From Winogradskyella tangerina (GTDB taxonomy: Bacteria; Bacteroidota; Bacteroidia; Flavobacteriales; Flavobacteriaceae), in NCBI RefSeq assembly GCF_003260205.1, contig NZ_QERF01000003.1, positions 62,001 through 126,000 of the forward strand: 64,000 nucleotides of DNA. Reading direction: 5' to 3'. The notes beneath the pieces are model-generated. The model was given only the letters and a program-made list of their open reading frames with translations. It had not been told where the DNA came from and did not search any database. Positions 16,101 to 26,600 of this stretch are shown piece by piece. Positions within the stretch are counted from its first letter, which is position 1. Each line of letters begins with the position of its first letter. The translations under genes and the position numbers were made by a program.

Positions 16101-18120
16101 TAGCGCCCGGAACTGCATCCCAGCTTAAAGTCGCCGTTGTTTCGGCTAAATTTGAAGCAGCCAATCCGGTAGGAACTGTCGCATTACAAACTACCGGCGC
16201 ACCGATGGTGAAATTTGTATTAGATATATCGAAGAAAATATGATTAGAACCTCTAACCATTATTCTATTCTGATTACCTTGATTATTAGGAACAATAATG
16301 TCATGAGAACCATCATTTGTAACACCTGAAGCAATTGTAATTGGATAGGTGTCTCCACCATCAGTTGATAGTAAAATATCCACAGTGGCTGCATTAATTC
16401 CATTACCAGTAGTTCCGGCAACATCCCAACTTACATTTTGTGCTGTACCAGCGTTCCAGGTAACATTGGTGTTTGGCGAATTAACTACAAATGGTCCTGC
16501 TGAACCACTAACGGTCAACGCCACATCATCACTATTATTTGTTCCTCCTCCCGCAACATTATCTCTAACGGTGAGTCTAAAATTTAAAGTTCGTGCTACG
16601 TTAGGTACAGCTTCCCATTGCCAAGATGTTGCACCAGCTTTAATCGTTTCTAACCTCGGAAAATAACGATCTGGATTTGTTGTTGGTTCATAACATCTAA
16701 ATGCAACCCCTGAAGTTGCTGTAGTACTTGGCAATGTTGTAGACGCATTGTTTTCATCTATTTGCTCCCAAACGTATGATAAAACATCTCCAGCATCAGC
16801 ATCAGTTGCTGAACCTTCAAGGATAAATGGTGTTCCTCTCGGAATCGTATAGTTTGGCCCTGCATTAACTACAGGCACCGAATTACCAGTGTTTGTATTG
16901 GTCTGACAACTAGTTGTCTTAATATAATCTGTAACCTGTTCAATACTAACTGCATGGAAATTTGGAGTTACATTTTGCTCTACATCAGTAGATCCTGTAA
17001 TACCAGCATAACTCATGATGGTTGTACCACTACCTGGCTCGACCTGTACATTAGTACCTTCATTACCACCGAAGGTCCAGGTATGATTTGCCCCAAATTG
17101 GTGACCTAATTCGTGAGCCACATAATCTACATCGAAGAAATCGCCTTCAGGTATTGTAGCAGACGTCCACCCGCTACCTTTCTGTCCGTTTACACAAACA
17201 CAACCGATACAACCAGCATTACCATTGTTTTGAAGATTAGCAAAAAGGTGTCCTACATCATAATTGGCTTCACCAATAACGGAGGTCAATGTGTTCTGCA
17301 ATTGCGTATTATAACCACTTGTTGTATTGCCATAAGGATCTGTAGTGGTACTAGTATAAATAACATCGTCTGTATTCGCAATAAGAATCATGGTAACATT
17401 GAAGTCTACTTCGAAAATACCATTAACTCTAGTCATTGTTGTATTAATCGCCGCTAAGGCTTGTGCTTTAGTTCCTCCGTGGTACTGTGTATACTCGCCA
17501 GTGGTAGAAACCGCAAGACGGTAAGTTCTTAAAATAGAATCATCCGCATTTCTGAATGCCATACCAGAATCCATGGTTTCATTGATTTGTTCTACAACAG
17601 AACATTCAAAGTCATCATCATGATTTAGTCTGTGTTTTCTACTGAAAACAATATAGTTATCAGACCCTTGACTCATCGGTTCAATGAATGAATTTCTTCC
17701 ATCTGTAGACAGAATCATTCCACTAAAACCATATGGTGAAAGACTAAACCTTATAATAGAAGAGGCGTCATCTACACCTTGACCTACATAAGATCTAATG
17801 TTAGGGAATCTAGCTTGTAAATCTGGATGCATTACTGACGCCTCCTTTATAGAATAGCGTTCTAACTTTCCTTCTGAATTTGGGAAGGACAATATCGTGT
17901 TCGACGAAACCGCAAAATTGTTTCGTTGGGGCACGCCATTTAAGGCTTGCCGCAGTGCGTCAGCATTCAAACTAAATGTTTGAAATTCTTTTAAAGATTG
18001 ATGATTTTTGTTGGAAATGGTACTGGCATTTGAAGTCTGTTTTTGCCAAAATACCTTACTTTGAGACCATAAAGTGGTCGACGCCATCATAACGATGACG
18101 AGCAGCGTTTTAATTTTCAT
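13105..18120 (-). CDS. T9SS-exported reprolysin-like (M12B) zinc metalloprotease, multidomain
   Basis: 1671 residues. Signal peptide 1-19 (ends LWSQ), propeptide to about 195, catalytic domain about 200-410 with the zinc site HELGHQFGANH at 336-346 and a downstream Met-turn region (TIMSYAG). Accessory parts follow: Ig/PKD-like (420-640), fibronectin III (650-740), a GEVEDYTV module (about 742-885), three Ig-like DUF5011-type repeats (890-1125, each with INLxxGxxYxELGATATDN), a MAM-like beta-sandwich (1140-1265), a second fibronectin III, a Cys-rich DGIQNGDETGVDCGG segment, another binding domain, and a C-terminal type A T9SS sorting domain (ISIYPNPVKGN to KKFIKN). It is secreted or surface-attached and probably degrades protein. 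It is the last of three large exported genes, each with its own terminator. Confidence 0.93.
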   Translation of the reverse strand: MKIKTLLVIVMMASTTLWSQSKVFWQKQTSNASTISNKNHQSLKEFQTFSLNADALRQALNGVPQRNNFAVSSNTILSFPNSEGKLERYSIKEASVMHPDLQARFPNIRSYVGQGVDDASSIIRFSLSPYGFSGMILSTDGRNSFIEPMSQGSDNYIVFSRKHRLNHDDDFECSVVEQINETMDSGMAFRNADDSILRTYRLAVSTTGEYTQYHGGTKAQALAAINTTMTRVNGIFEVDFNVTMILIANTDDVIYTSTTTDPYGNTTSGYNTQLQNTLTSVIGEANYDVGHLFANLQNNGNAGCIGCVCVNGQKGSGWTSATIPEGDFFDVDYVAHELGHQFGANHTWTFGGNEGTNVQVEPGSGTTIMSYAGITGSTDVEQNVTPNFHAVSIEQVTDYIKTTSCQTNTNTGNSVPVVNAGPNYTIPRGTPFILEGSATDADAGDVLSYVWEQIDENNASTTLPSTTATSGVAFRCYEPTTNPDRYFPRLETIKAGATSWQWEAVPNVARTLNFRLTVRDNVAGGGTNNSDDVALTVSGSAGPFVVNSPNTNVTWNAGTAQNVSWDVAGTTGNGINAATVDILLSTDGGDTYPITIASGVTNDGSHDIIVPNNQGNQNRIMVRGSNHIFFDISNTNFTIGAPVVCNATVPTGLAASNLAETTATLSWDAVPGATYDLRYRQTGTSTWTTNAVTGISSNLTGLTALTEYEAQVRSKCSGGSNSAYSSSVTFTTTDVQLNYCNSASTNVNDEFISRVQLNTIDNSSGAQFYSDFTNISTTLTKGDQYTITITPTWTGTLYNEGYGVWIDYNRDGDFTDAGEEVLTIAPTQATPVGGSFTIPAGAVENSTRMRVTLRYNQIPGPCDNFTYGEVEDYTVIIQGSGPDTEAPVITLNGASTINLDLGDTYTELGATATDNVDGNLTSSIVVGGDTVNTNVVGSYVVTYNVSDTAGNAATEVTRTVNVNPDTTPPVITLIGASTIDLNVGEAYNELGATATDNFDGDISANIVITGTVNTSVAGTYFVNYNVSDSSGNAAAQVTRTVNVEADTTPPVINLIGASTINLTVGDPYVEQGATATDNLDGDITANIVIGGSVDTNTAGSYQVTYNVSDAAGNAATQVIRTVNVSEPSTGCSGGISTFPYSEGFEGSIGAWTQSTADDINWSVNSGGTPSNSTGPSSAIEGSSYIYVEASGNGTGYPDKRAIITSPCFDLGGLTEATFNFSYHQFGAADMGTIDLEITDDEGATWTSIWNSVGNLGNSWQSASISLNAYLGKGVQLRFNRVTGSTWQADIAIDDVNLVGPPAPDTQAPSPATIVASNVTENSVDLTWSGATDNVGVTDYDLYQNGSLLINLTGTSYTATGLAESTNYDYYVIANDAAGNSSTASNTASITTLAAPTCSDGIQNGDETGVDCGGSSCAPCSSQDVILNEGFFESGLDGWIDGGSDCARRNDPARSFENNFSIRIRDNSGVASSMSLNNVDVTPYTSVEVDFYFYVFSMENGEDFWLRFFDGSSWITVQTWTRGVDINNNTFYNATVTINPAQYNFAANSGFRFQCDASGNNDQIFIDQVTITGISSGSRGRGDNLEVVGYYESPELSEADISIYPNPVKGNILNVEVSSLETFKYKIVNIQGRTVATGTSEGKVDVSKLEGGMYFIEINDGDEVLTKKFIKN

Positions 18121-18283
18121 AATGTTGAGGTTAATAGATTAATTAATAGCTTTCTGAAAATTAAGTTAGTTATTTTTTTCTCTTAAAACCTCTTTGTTAA
18201 TAACTATTGGTACATTAACCGCATAATTGCGGAAAAACCGTAACGATAAGTAGGAATGCATTTACTTATAGCCCAAAAAACCA

Positions 18284-18312
18284 AAAAAGCTCAGGAAAAT
18301 TCTGAGCTTTTT
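18284..18312 (-). terminator. Intrinsic terminator of the BNR protein gene
   Basis: AAAAAGCTCAG (18284-18294) pairs with CTGAGCTTTTT (18302-18312); on the minus strand the stem is followed by a T-run. A second small palindrome, CCGCA/TGCGG near 18219-18232, lies in the upstream region of the metalloprotease gene. Nothing else is recognised in 18121-18330. Confidence 0.88.
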
Positions 18313-18330
18313 AATCATAATTCGTGCTAT

Positions 18331-21300
18331 TTATCTTACAATCAGCTTTTTAGTGATTTTATGCTTCGCGTTATTTATTTCAATCAAATACACTCCATTT
18401 AAAAATGAAGCCGTACTTATACTATGATCGATCTGACCTTCATTCAAATTCTGACTAAGAATTACGCGACCTCGTATATCATATAACGTAACCTTAGATG
18501 CTTCGAAAAGTTCTCCTTTAATCTCAATTCGCTTCGGATTAGTAAGACTTATAATTTGAAGTGATTCTAGTTCAGAATCATCTATGCCAAGCGTGCCTTG
18601 TTCAAATCTAAGGAAGAATCGACCAGTGCCTAACAAGTCGGTATCTGCATTAAAAACAAAATCGGAGTTGTTCAAAAGTGTGAACGTATTATTATCACGA
18701 TCTTCTAAATACACAGTTACATCGCCAGGCAGTGTGCTATCCGACATACTTACAATTAATTGCTGTCCAGCATTTGCGTTAATTCCTAAAGGTATAATTA
18801 CGTTATTTGAAATATCGATTTCAGAAAATGCTTGAATGGCCATATCGAGACCAGTATTACCTTCTATTAGTTTAGAATAAATACTGAACTCTGTTGCCGT
18901 ATCACCAAAAACCGTGGCATCATATCCTGGATCTAAACTCAAGGAAGCGTTGTCAGACACATAGAAATCTGTATGCGAGATATCATTGTCATTTGAAAGG
19001 TTTAGTTTGAAATATGAAATACTGTTAGAATTATTTCTTCCCAAAATAAAGTCGTCGGCATTACCATTTGTTCGCATGGCTGTTGTGAAACTTATTGCGC
19101 CATTATTATTGGCCGAGCTCACAAAGAATCCTTGGCCTGGTGCAATAATTGCATTTGGATTAGCGTCTGAATACGCCTGATTCCAGATTGTCCATCCATT
19201 TGTTGCATCGCCATCATAACCATAGACACCACTACTGAAACTATCAAACTGGGCATTATTCGCGGCTAGAAAATCTGACAACCTTATATATGAAGGGTAT
19301 GGGTTTCCTATTAAATTCCACTTCGGAAAGGTAGGCCCGCTATTCACAATGTCTACATTGGTATTTTCGGTACTAACTAAACCTGTGAAAGTAAATGTAC
19401 TCGCATTATTTGAAGCAGTACGATATCCTTTACCAGCATACATAGGAGCCGTCTCCGTATTAGAATATAATTGATAGGTATCCGTTGTTTTATCGAACGG
19501 CCCGAACAAGAAAAGTGTGTTTCCGGCGTTACTTACAATGTTAGAATTGGTAGTTCTAAAATCCATGAACGATTCTCCATACACTGGTGGCGAAATAAGA
19601 TCATTTCCTGTGGTCGCGGAGGTCGTGTTTACATATCGTCTATATTGTACATTTCCAATCACATAATTATTTGCAATTAAACTTGCATACTCGTCAGAAT
19701 CAGATTCTAATACAACATTGTCCTCTGTAACTAAATTTCCGTTAACTGTTAGTGATTGCGCCTTTTCAATTACCATTGAAGCACCATTGAAAACTGTAAG
19801 ATCATTGATCTCAACATTTCCTGTTAGTGTATATGTTCCGTCTAATATAAACGCATTGTCAGAAGCTGTTGATGGTGAAGGTGCATATGGTGTCCATGCG
19901 CTATTGGTATAGATAAGGTCGTTACTATCAATTATTAGAACTGTATAGTCCTCAACTTCTCCATAAGTAAAGTCTTCACATGGATCTGGGATGTCATTCC
20001 ACTTTAAAGAAACGCGCATTCGAGTCGCTACTTCTGTTGCACTAGCTGGTATTGTAAAACTTCCAGATACTGGCGAAGTCTGTGTTGGAGCCTGAGTAAA
20101 TACCTGTTCGCCAATATCCTCAAAATCTCCATCGTTGTTATAATCTATCCAAACCGAATAACCTTCATCATAAACCGTGCTTGGCCAGGTAGGAGTAATG
20201 GTTATGGTATAATTTGTTCCTTTACGTAAGGCCGTTGAAATATTTGTAAAATCTGAATAAAACTGTGCTCCAGAAGAGTTGTCTATGGTGTTTAATTGTA
20301 CTCTACTGATGTACTCATCATTAACATTACTACTTTCAGAAGTACAATAAGTAAGATCCGCAGGCAAGGTCAATATCGCAACTTCATTACTATCACCCGA
20401 CTCATTATTTGCCGGATCTTTGGCTCTTACCTTATAACTGTACACGGTATTAGGTGATAAACCAGTCACCTGATGCGTTGTACCATTAACATTAACAATA
20501 AAACTTCCGTCTTGATAAATATCGTAGGTGATCACACTCAAATTATCAGTTGATGCTTCCCACGATAAATCAACTGAGGTTGAAGTTTCATTAGAAGCTA
20601 ATAAATTTAAGGGTGTCGTTGGTGCTTCAGTGTCTGGAGCCAGTGTGGTTATATTTTCTGTATTACTTTGAGGCGAACTATTACCGGCCGCATCCTTTGC
20701 AATTACATAAAAATCGTAATTGGTAAGTGGAGTGAGGCCTTCGGCGCGATAACCTGTTGTTGAAACTGTGGCGATTAATCCACCATCCTGATATACTTTG
20801 TACTCAGTCACTGCAATATTATCAGTTGCTGCATCCCAACTTAGATCTACAGAATTTGCTGTGATATCGGCAGACACTAAATTAGTTGGTGCTGTTGGCG
20901 CTTCGGTATCTGGGACTGAAGTTTCAGTAAAACTTGCCGTAAATACACCTCGACCATAGGTAGAGGCTATCACTACATTGTTTGTGTCGTCACCGCTAAT
21001 ATCCCAATAGTCGAATGCTGTAACACTCACATCACTCATGCCATTATAGGCTTGCGTCCAGGTAGGACTACTAGTATCAAAATCTGAAGTTTCCCAAACC
21101 CCTAACTGTGTAGCGACTATGGCTTCATTAGGTTCTAATGGGTTTTGAAGAAAATCTCTAACGGGTAGGTTCGGTAAGTCCCCTTCTTTGCTTACCCAAG
21201 TACTCCCTTCATCAGGAGAATACCAAATACTTGTTACACCATAGTTATGAATCGTGACTATTAAATCTTGTGAGGTTTCACCAAACCTAACTGAAGAAAC

Positions 21301-23448
21301 AGAACCAACAAACGGTGTGGTAATGGACTGCCAAGTGGCTGAAGAATTTGTTACTGAACTCAATTTAACCAGCTCGCCATTGGCCAAGCCAACAAACCAA
21401 GTGTTTGAAGCAAAGGGAGATGCTCTAAAAGCCGTAGGTTTCGAGGTTAATGCCGCGTTCGTTAAGGTACCATTACTATTTGCAGCTACATTAATACTCC
21501 TAATAGAATAGCTCGATCCTGACGAATTGTTAGATAATAATCTATTGGCATCATCATCATATCCCATTGGATTTACAAAATCTCCTGTGGTCTGACTATT
21601 TAAAAGAGTGGTTGCACCACCATTGATACGGCTTACCCCATTCCAAGGTAAATTAAATCTATAAATAACATTGTAAACATAGGTGGCGATCATGTAATCG
21701 CCGTCTTTATCAACAAATGTGTAAAAACCATCTCCGTCACTTAACTCTTCCGAAGAATTAATTCCTGGGGCAGTATTTCCATCTCTAAAGGCTTGCGTTC
21801 CGTTATCCTGAGCACCCGCAGAAAATATTCCGTTAGTATCACCCACACCATCTGGCCCAATGCCTGCTTTAACAAACTGTGTTACGTTATACCCATTATT
21901 TCTTGTTTCGATGGTAACACCAGCATTTCCAGAGTATGAAATTCCGCCATCATGTCCATACAGAATTCTTGTTGATGATCCATTTCCGAAGGCAATAGCA
22001 TGCTGATCTGCGTGCACATACTGAAAGCCAAAGCCTCCATACCAATGAGATAATTGCGTATATGAACTACCTCCATTGGTGGTTTTGAATAAATCTATTC
22101 CACCCACATAGAAGGTATCGTCATCTGCTGGATCAGCTTCAATTACTAAATCATAAAAGGCTTGGCCTCTACAAAAATCATTGGCAGCAATCCCGGGATC
22201 TGCGTCATTTGGCAAATTTAGTGCTGTTATGCTTCCGAAGGCATTTGTAGTTTCATAGATATGTACAGGAGAAGTATTCCCTTCTGTTAGCGCATAAATT
22301 TTATTTGCGTTCGTAGCTGAACATTCAAGCTCAACACGATTAGAATCCGTTAAAGGAGATGCTGCAGCTTCAGTCCATGTTGAACCGTTAGTTGAACTAT
22401 AAACCCTTCCGCCGCTACCACCAATACCTGGTGTTGAAATTGTTCCCATCCACAATTTATTATCAGCGCCAATTTCTAGATCATTTGGTATATAATAATA
22501 GGTATTCCCACCAAAGGAGAATTCCATGTTTGAAGATTCAATTCTAGACCAGTTAGATCCGCCATCAGTAGAATGATATAATCCAGCAGATTGTAAGCCT
22601 AACCAATTAGCCGGACTTGAAGAATCGCCATAGGCATGAGCACCAACTCCAACAAATAATTCGGTGGAAGTACCGTTGTCCCACGCAATTATATCATTTA
22701 CATAATAAACACCAGACAAGAATAAATTACTTGCGTTAAAACTAAAATCACCAACACCCGCTGGTGGAATATTAATAGCGTTCCAAGTGGTTCCGCCATC
22801 TGTTGTTACATAGACACCATTTCCTACCACGTCACCAGCTGTATACTGTTCACCTGTTCCGACGTACCAAATATTTGAATTTCTCGGATCTACAGTAATT
22901 GATGTTACCGATAAATTTCCAGGTACGTTGACTACTCGTGTCCAGGCCGAAGATGCATTACTAATGTCTGTATTTTTCCATAAACCACCACTAACGCCAC
23001 CAGCATAAACGGTATTATTTGTAAGGTCATTCGGATCGAATAAAAGCACACGTGTTCTACCTCCTACATTATTTGGCCCTCTTTCTTCCCAAGCATTTGA
23101 TGCATTCCCAGGGTTACGTTGTGTTAATCGCTGTTGCTTTAACTGCTCTCGTAATATGGTGAGTTGACCATCATTTAATTTTCCAGTGGATGGGTTAATG
23201 GTAAGTTCCCACATCTGTTCATAATATCGATTTGGTGGAAGACCATTAAGTTTCCTTTTCTTTTTGTCCCAAGTAAGGGTTTCCTTGAATGGGCTTTTCT
23301 TTAAATAATTTTGAAGTTGCTGTCTTTGTGCCTCAATAGTAGCTTGAGACTCGTTTATCGTATCATCTTCAATGGTTTGAAGGTATATGAAACCAACACA
23401 TACAGCAAGAAGCATTAAAAGGGTTAATAGGGGGCGCTTTTTAAGCAT
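18331..23448 (-). CDS. T9SS-exported BNR/sortilin-like beta-propeller protein with fibronectin III domains
   Basis: 1705 residues. A single hydrophobic N-terminal segment (8-25) is followed by a helical pro-region. A large beta-propeller region (about 120-860) contains Asp-box motifs (TTDGGTTW, STDGGSNW, TTNGGSSY, SPDEGSTW) and GGRTRVLLFDPND, as in sortilin/VPS10-like and glycoside hydrolase 74-like exported proteins. Then come two fibronectin III domains (near 875-965 and 970-1060), a GEVEDYTV module (about 1065-1205), a large beta region shared with the M14 protein, and a type A T9SS sorting domain (ends KKLIVR). Enzyme activity is not certain; some relatives act on polysaccharides, others only bind. 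It is the middle gene of three large exported proteins. Confidence 0.88.
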   Translation of the reverse strand: MLKKRPLLTLLMLLAVCVGFIYLQTIEDDTINESQATIEAQRQQLQNYLKKSPFKETLTWDKKKRKLNGLPPNRYYEQMWELTINPSTGKLNDGQLTILREQLKQQRLTQRNPGNASNAWEERGPNNVGGRTRVLLFDPNDLTNNTVYAGGVSGGLWKNTDISNASSAWTRVVNVPGNLSVTSITVDPRNSNIWYVGTGEQYTAGDVVGNGVYVTTDGGTTWNAINIPPAGVGDFSFNASNLFLSGVYYVNDIIAWDNGTSTELFVGVGAHAYGDSSSPANWLGLQSAGLYHSTDGGSNWSRIESSNMEFSFGGNTYYYIPNDLEIGADNKLWMGTISTPGIGGSGGRVYSSTNGSTWTEAAASPLTDSNRVELECSATNANKIYALTEGNTSPVHIYETTNAFGSITALNLPNDADPGIAANDFCRGQAFYDLVIEADPADDDTFYVGGIDLFKTTNGGSSYTQLSHWYGGFGFQYVHADQHAIAFGNGSSTRILYGHDGGISYSGNAGVTIETRNNGYNVTQFVKAGIGPDGVGDTNGIFSAGAQDNGTQAFRDGNTAPGINSSEELSDGDGFYTFVDKDGDYMIATYVYNVIYRFNLPWNGVSRINGGATTLLNSQTTGDFVNPMGYDDDANRLLSNNSSGSSYSIRSINVAANSNGTLTNAALTSKPTAFRASPFASNTWFVGLANGELVKLSSVTNSSATWQSITTPFVGSVSSVRFGETSQDLIVTIHNYGVTSIWYSPDEGSTWVSKEGDLPNLPVRDFLQNPLEPNEAIVATQLGVWETSDFDTSSPTWTQAYNGMSDVSVTAFDYWDISGDDTNNVVIASTYGRGVFTASFTETSVPDTEAPTAPTNLVSADITANSVDLSWDAATDNIAVTEYKVYQDGGLIATVSTTGYRAEGLTPLTNYDFYVIAKDAAGNSSPQSNTENITTLAPDTEAPTTPLNLLASNETSTSVDLSWEASTDNLSVITYDIYQDGSFIVNVNGTTHQVTGLSPNTVYSYKVRAKDPANNESGDSNEVAILTLPADLTYCTSESSNVNDEYISRVQLNTIDNSSGAQFYSDFTNISTALRKGTNYTITITPTWPSTVYDEGYSVWIDYNNDGDFEDIGEQVFTQAPTQTSPVSGSFTIPASATEVATRMRVSLKWNDIPDPCEDFTYGEVEDYTVLIIDSNDLIYTNSAWTPYAPSPSTASDNAFILDGTYTLTGNVEINDLTVFNGASMVIEKAQSLTVNGNLVTEDNVVLESDSDEYASLIANNYVIGNVQYRRYVNTTSATTGNDLISPPVYGESFMDFRTTNSNIVSNAGNTLFLFGPFDKTTDTYQLYSNTETAPMYAGKGYRTASNNASTFTFTGLVSTENTNVDIVNSGPTFPKWNLIGNPYPSYIRLSDFLAANNAQFDSFSSGVYGYDGDATNGWTIWNQAYSDANPNAIIAPGQGFFVSSANNNGAISFTTAMRTNGNADDFILGRNNSNSISYFKLNLSNDNDISHTDFYVSDNASLSLDPGYDATVFGDTATEFSIYSKLIEGNTGLDMAIQAFSEIDISNNVIIPLGINANAGQQLIVSMSDSTLPGDVTVYLEDRDNNTFTLLNNSDFVFNADTDLLGTGRFFLRFEQGTLGIDDSELESLQIISLTNPKRIEIKGELFEASKVTLYDIRGRVILSQNLNEGQIDHSISTASFLNGVYLIEINNAKHKITKKLIVR

Positions 23449-23587
23449 AATCGTAGGATTAAGTTTTAATTTGGTGTTCGTTGAGCTTTAATATCTTTTT
23501 GAATTTTGGATATACTCACAAAATACAATTTATTTCTAATTATAGTTGAGGCTTTTTCCATAATATTCTACAATCAGTATGAACAAA

Positions 23588-23613
23588 AATAGCCTGGAGG
23601 ATCCCAGGCTATT
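23588..23613 (-). terminator. Intrinsic terminator of the M14 carboxypeptidase gene
   Basis: AATAGCCTGG (23588-23597) pairs perfectly with CCAGGCTATT (23604-23613), followed on the minus strand by a T-run. Confidence 0.88.
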
Positions 23614-23633
23614 CAAGTTTAAAAATATTATGT

Positions 23634-26600
23634 TTATCTAACGATTACTTTTTTGGTAATTGTTTTATTTCCGTCGTTAAGCTGAACCAAATACACACCA
23701 CTCATAAAACTTGAAGTGTTTACTGAATTCACTGTACTATTCAATGCTAATGGTTGACTTATTATCGTCCTTCCTTGAATATCATAAAGCGTCATCTGAG
23801 TGTCCTGACTTAGTAGACCTCTAATTACGATCTGTTGTAGATCAGAATCACTATAGATCTGTAATCTATCGAGCTCTGAGTTATCAACTGATAATGATTG
23901 CTGCCCAAATCTTAGGTAGAATCTTCCAGTATCTGATAAATTGGTAGTCGGTGTAAATGTATAATCAGACGTAGTTAAGTTTGTCATAGTACTATTTACA
24001 GCATCTTCTAAATAGATGTCTTCCGTTACATTAGTGCTTTCTAAACTAATAACTAACTCTTGTCCTGCAACAGCATTAACACCTAATGGAATTACCGTTG
24101 ATACATCAATATCATTATTGCTTATAGCTTGAATAGCAATATCTAAACCTTGATTGTTTTCAGCTAATTCAGAATAAATTGAATAGTCTGAAGGTGCTCC
24201 ACCAAAGTGCTCGGCATCGTAACCAATATCTAATCCTAAAGTTGTATTATCATTGAAATAGATCTCAGTTTCAAAAGTATCTGTTGCGCTAGTCATCCTT
24301 AAAATAGAATGTCCGATAGTGCTTGAAGCATTTCTTCCTGCTATGAAATCATCAGAAGATCCAATTTCACGCATACCTGGAGTAAATGAAATGGTAGCTC
24401 CACCATCTTTAGACGACACAAAGAATCCTTGTCCCGGTGCAATTAATGTACCTGGATTTGCATCAGAGTATGCTAAATTCCAAACTGCCCAGTTGCTACC
24501 GTTAGAATTATCAGCATCATATCCATAGACAGCTGCACTAAATAAATCTAATTCTGAAATATTTGCAGTTAAGAAATCTGCTAAAGATATATAAGTGGTA
24601 TATGGATTACCTATAAGATTCCATTTGTCATAATTAGTACCTGTTTTCTGAATAGGAATATCTACGTTTCCAGTGCTTACAGATCCCGTAAACATGAAAG
24701 TACCATTATCCGTAGAAGCCACTCGGTAACCAGTTCCTAAATCTAAAGTCGCCGTTTCCGTATTTGCAAATAATCCATAGTCATTAGCTGGTTTTTCAAA
24801 TGTTCCAAATAAATACACTGTGTTTGTACCGTTAGCAAAAACATTGGTATTGTTCGATAAGAAGTCGACAAAAGACTGTCCACCAACTGGAGGCGCGATT
24901 AAATCGTTTCCTCCCGCCTGAGAATTGGCATGTCTATTATATTTTACGTTACCACTAACGCTACCTGTAACCATTAAACTTGAAAATTCATTTGAATCTG
25001 AATTTAGAATAAGATCACCGTTGTTAATTACATTTCCATTTACAGTGATATCATCACCTTTATTTACATTGATGGTTGCTCCTGAATTAACCGTAAGGTT
25101 ATTCATGCTTACTGATGCATTTACGGTATAGGTACCATCTTCAATATATACGTTATCCGCACCTGTTGAACCAGAAGGCGCATTTGGTGTCCACACACTA
25201 CTACTGTAAACAAGTCCATCAAAAAGATTAATGGTATAATCTTCTACTTCACCATAATTATAACCTGTACTACAAGCTGGTGGACGTGTGTTATATTGCA
25301 ATGCCACACGCATTCTTGTATTTCCTTCGCTTATAGTACCTGGTACGGTGAATGTTGCATTTACAGATGCACTATTTGTAGGTGCAAGATTCATAACACG
25401 TTCTGCTGTTGAGAACGTACCATCTCTATCGTAATCTATCCAAACTCTATAGCCTTCATTATATACGGTACCTGTCCATTGTGGTGTAATGGTAACTGTA
25501 TACTGAACACCAGCAACTAAAGTAGTTGATATGTTTGTAAAATCTGAATAGGACTGCGCTCCAGAGGTATTATCGATTGTATTTAACTGAACTCTTCCAA
25601 TATATTCATCAGAAACACTACCTCCTGCATTTGCACAATATGAAACTGCAGATGTTGTAAAACTGTAAGAACCAGAATAAGATGAAGTATTTGCATCACA
25701 AAGTGAGCGTACTTCAAACTCGTAGTTGGTATCTGAAGTTAATCCTGTTAAATCATAACTACTAGATGTTAAACCTAAAACATCAATCCAAGTAGGCGAA
25801 CCTACTTCTCTATATCTTAAGTCGAATGTTGATCCTGTTGACGTCCATGTCAATGTTGCTGAGGACATGGTAATCGACGTTGCATTCAAACTACTTGGGA
25901 CAGATGGAGTTAAAGGGGTTAACAATATGTCTGATAAATCGAAAATTGCATAATCGGCAATTGTTTGACTACTCAAAGTAACCGACTGAAAACAAGGTGC
26001 ACTTACCTGTAGGGTATATGTTCCTGCTTTGATAGGTCTATAGAAATCACCGTTAGTATCAGAAGATACTTCAGATCCATAGGCATCATGACCTACAACT
26101 GTAATGGTAGCTCCTTCAATAGGATTAGATGTTGAAGCATCTTTTACAATACCTCTAAAACCGTAAGTTCCTTGCGTAAGGTAATCTAACAATGCATCTC
26201 TATTATAATACCAGTAGTCAATAAGTGAACTTTCAGGTAAAATTTTAGTATCAGACAACTCAATTGTTGTTTCTCTACATTGTTGGTAAACATTCATATA
26301 ATCTTGGCGTCCACCAAATACTCGGTACCATTCAGCACCATGAGTTACACCTGGACTCTCTCTCCAATCGTTATGCCAAGCTTGGCTACCTGCGCTCTCA
26401 TCCCAATCGTCGTCATCTGTCATATAAGACGCTTTATTCGTGTATGTCGGAGTAGATGTACCACCTGCGTTTGCATCTGCTTGGCAATGCGTGGCATATT
26501 CAACACCGATAAATTCATACCAATCTGTATCGGCATGCGTGTATTGTGATGATGCATATGCATTATCAAAAGGGTAGTTTACAAGTTCAGTTCCACCATG

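Noticed and set aside
16349..16666. Plus-strand open frame within the metalloprotease gene
   Set aside because: Antisense shadow of repetitive Thr/Asn-rich coding sequence; same holds for the other plus-strand frames within 13-27.5 kb.
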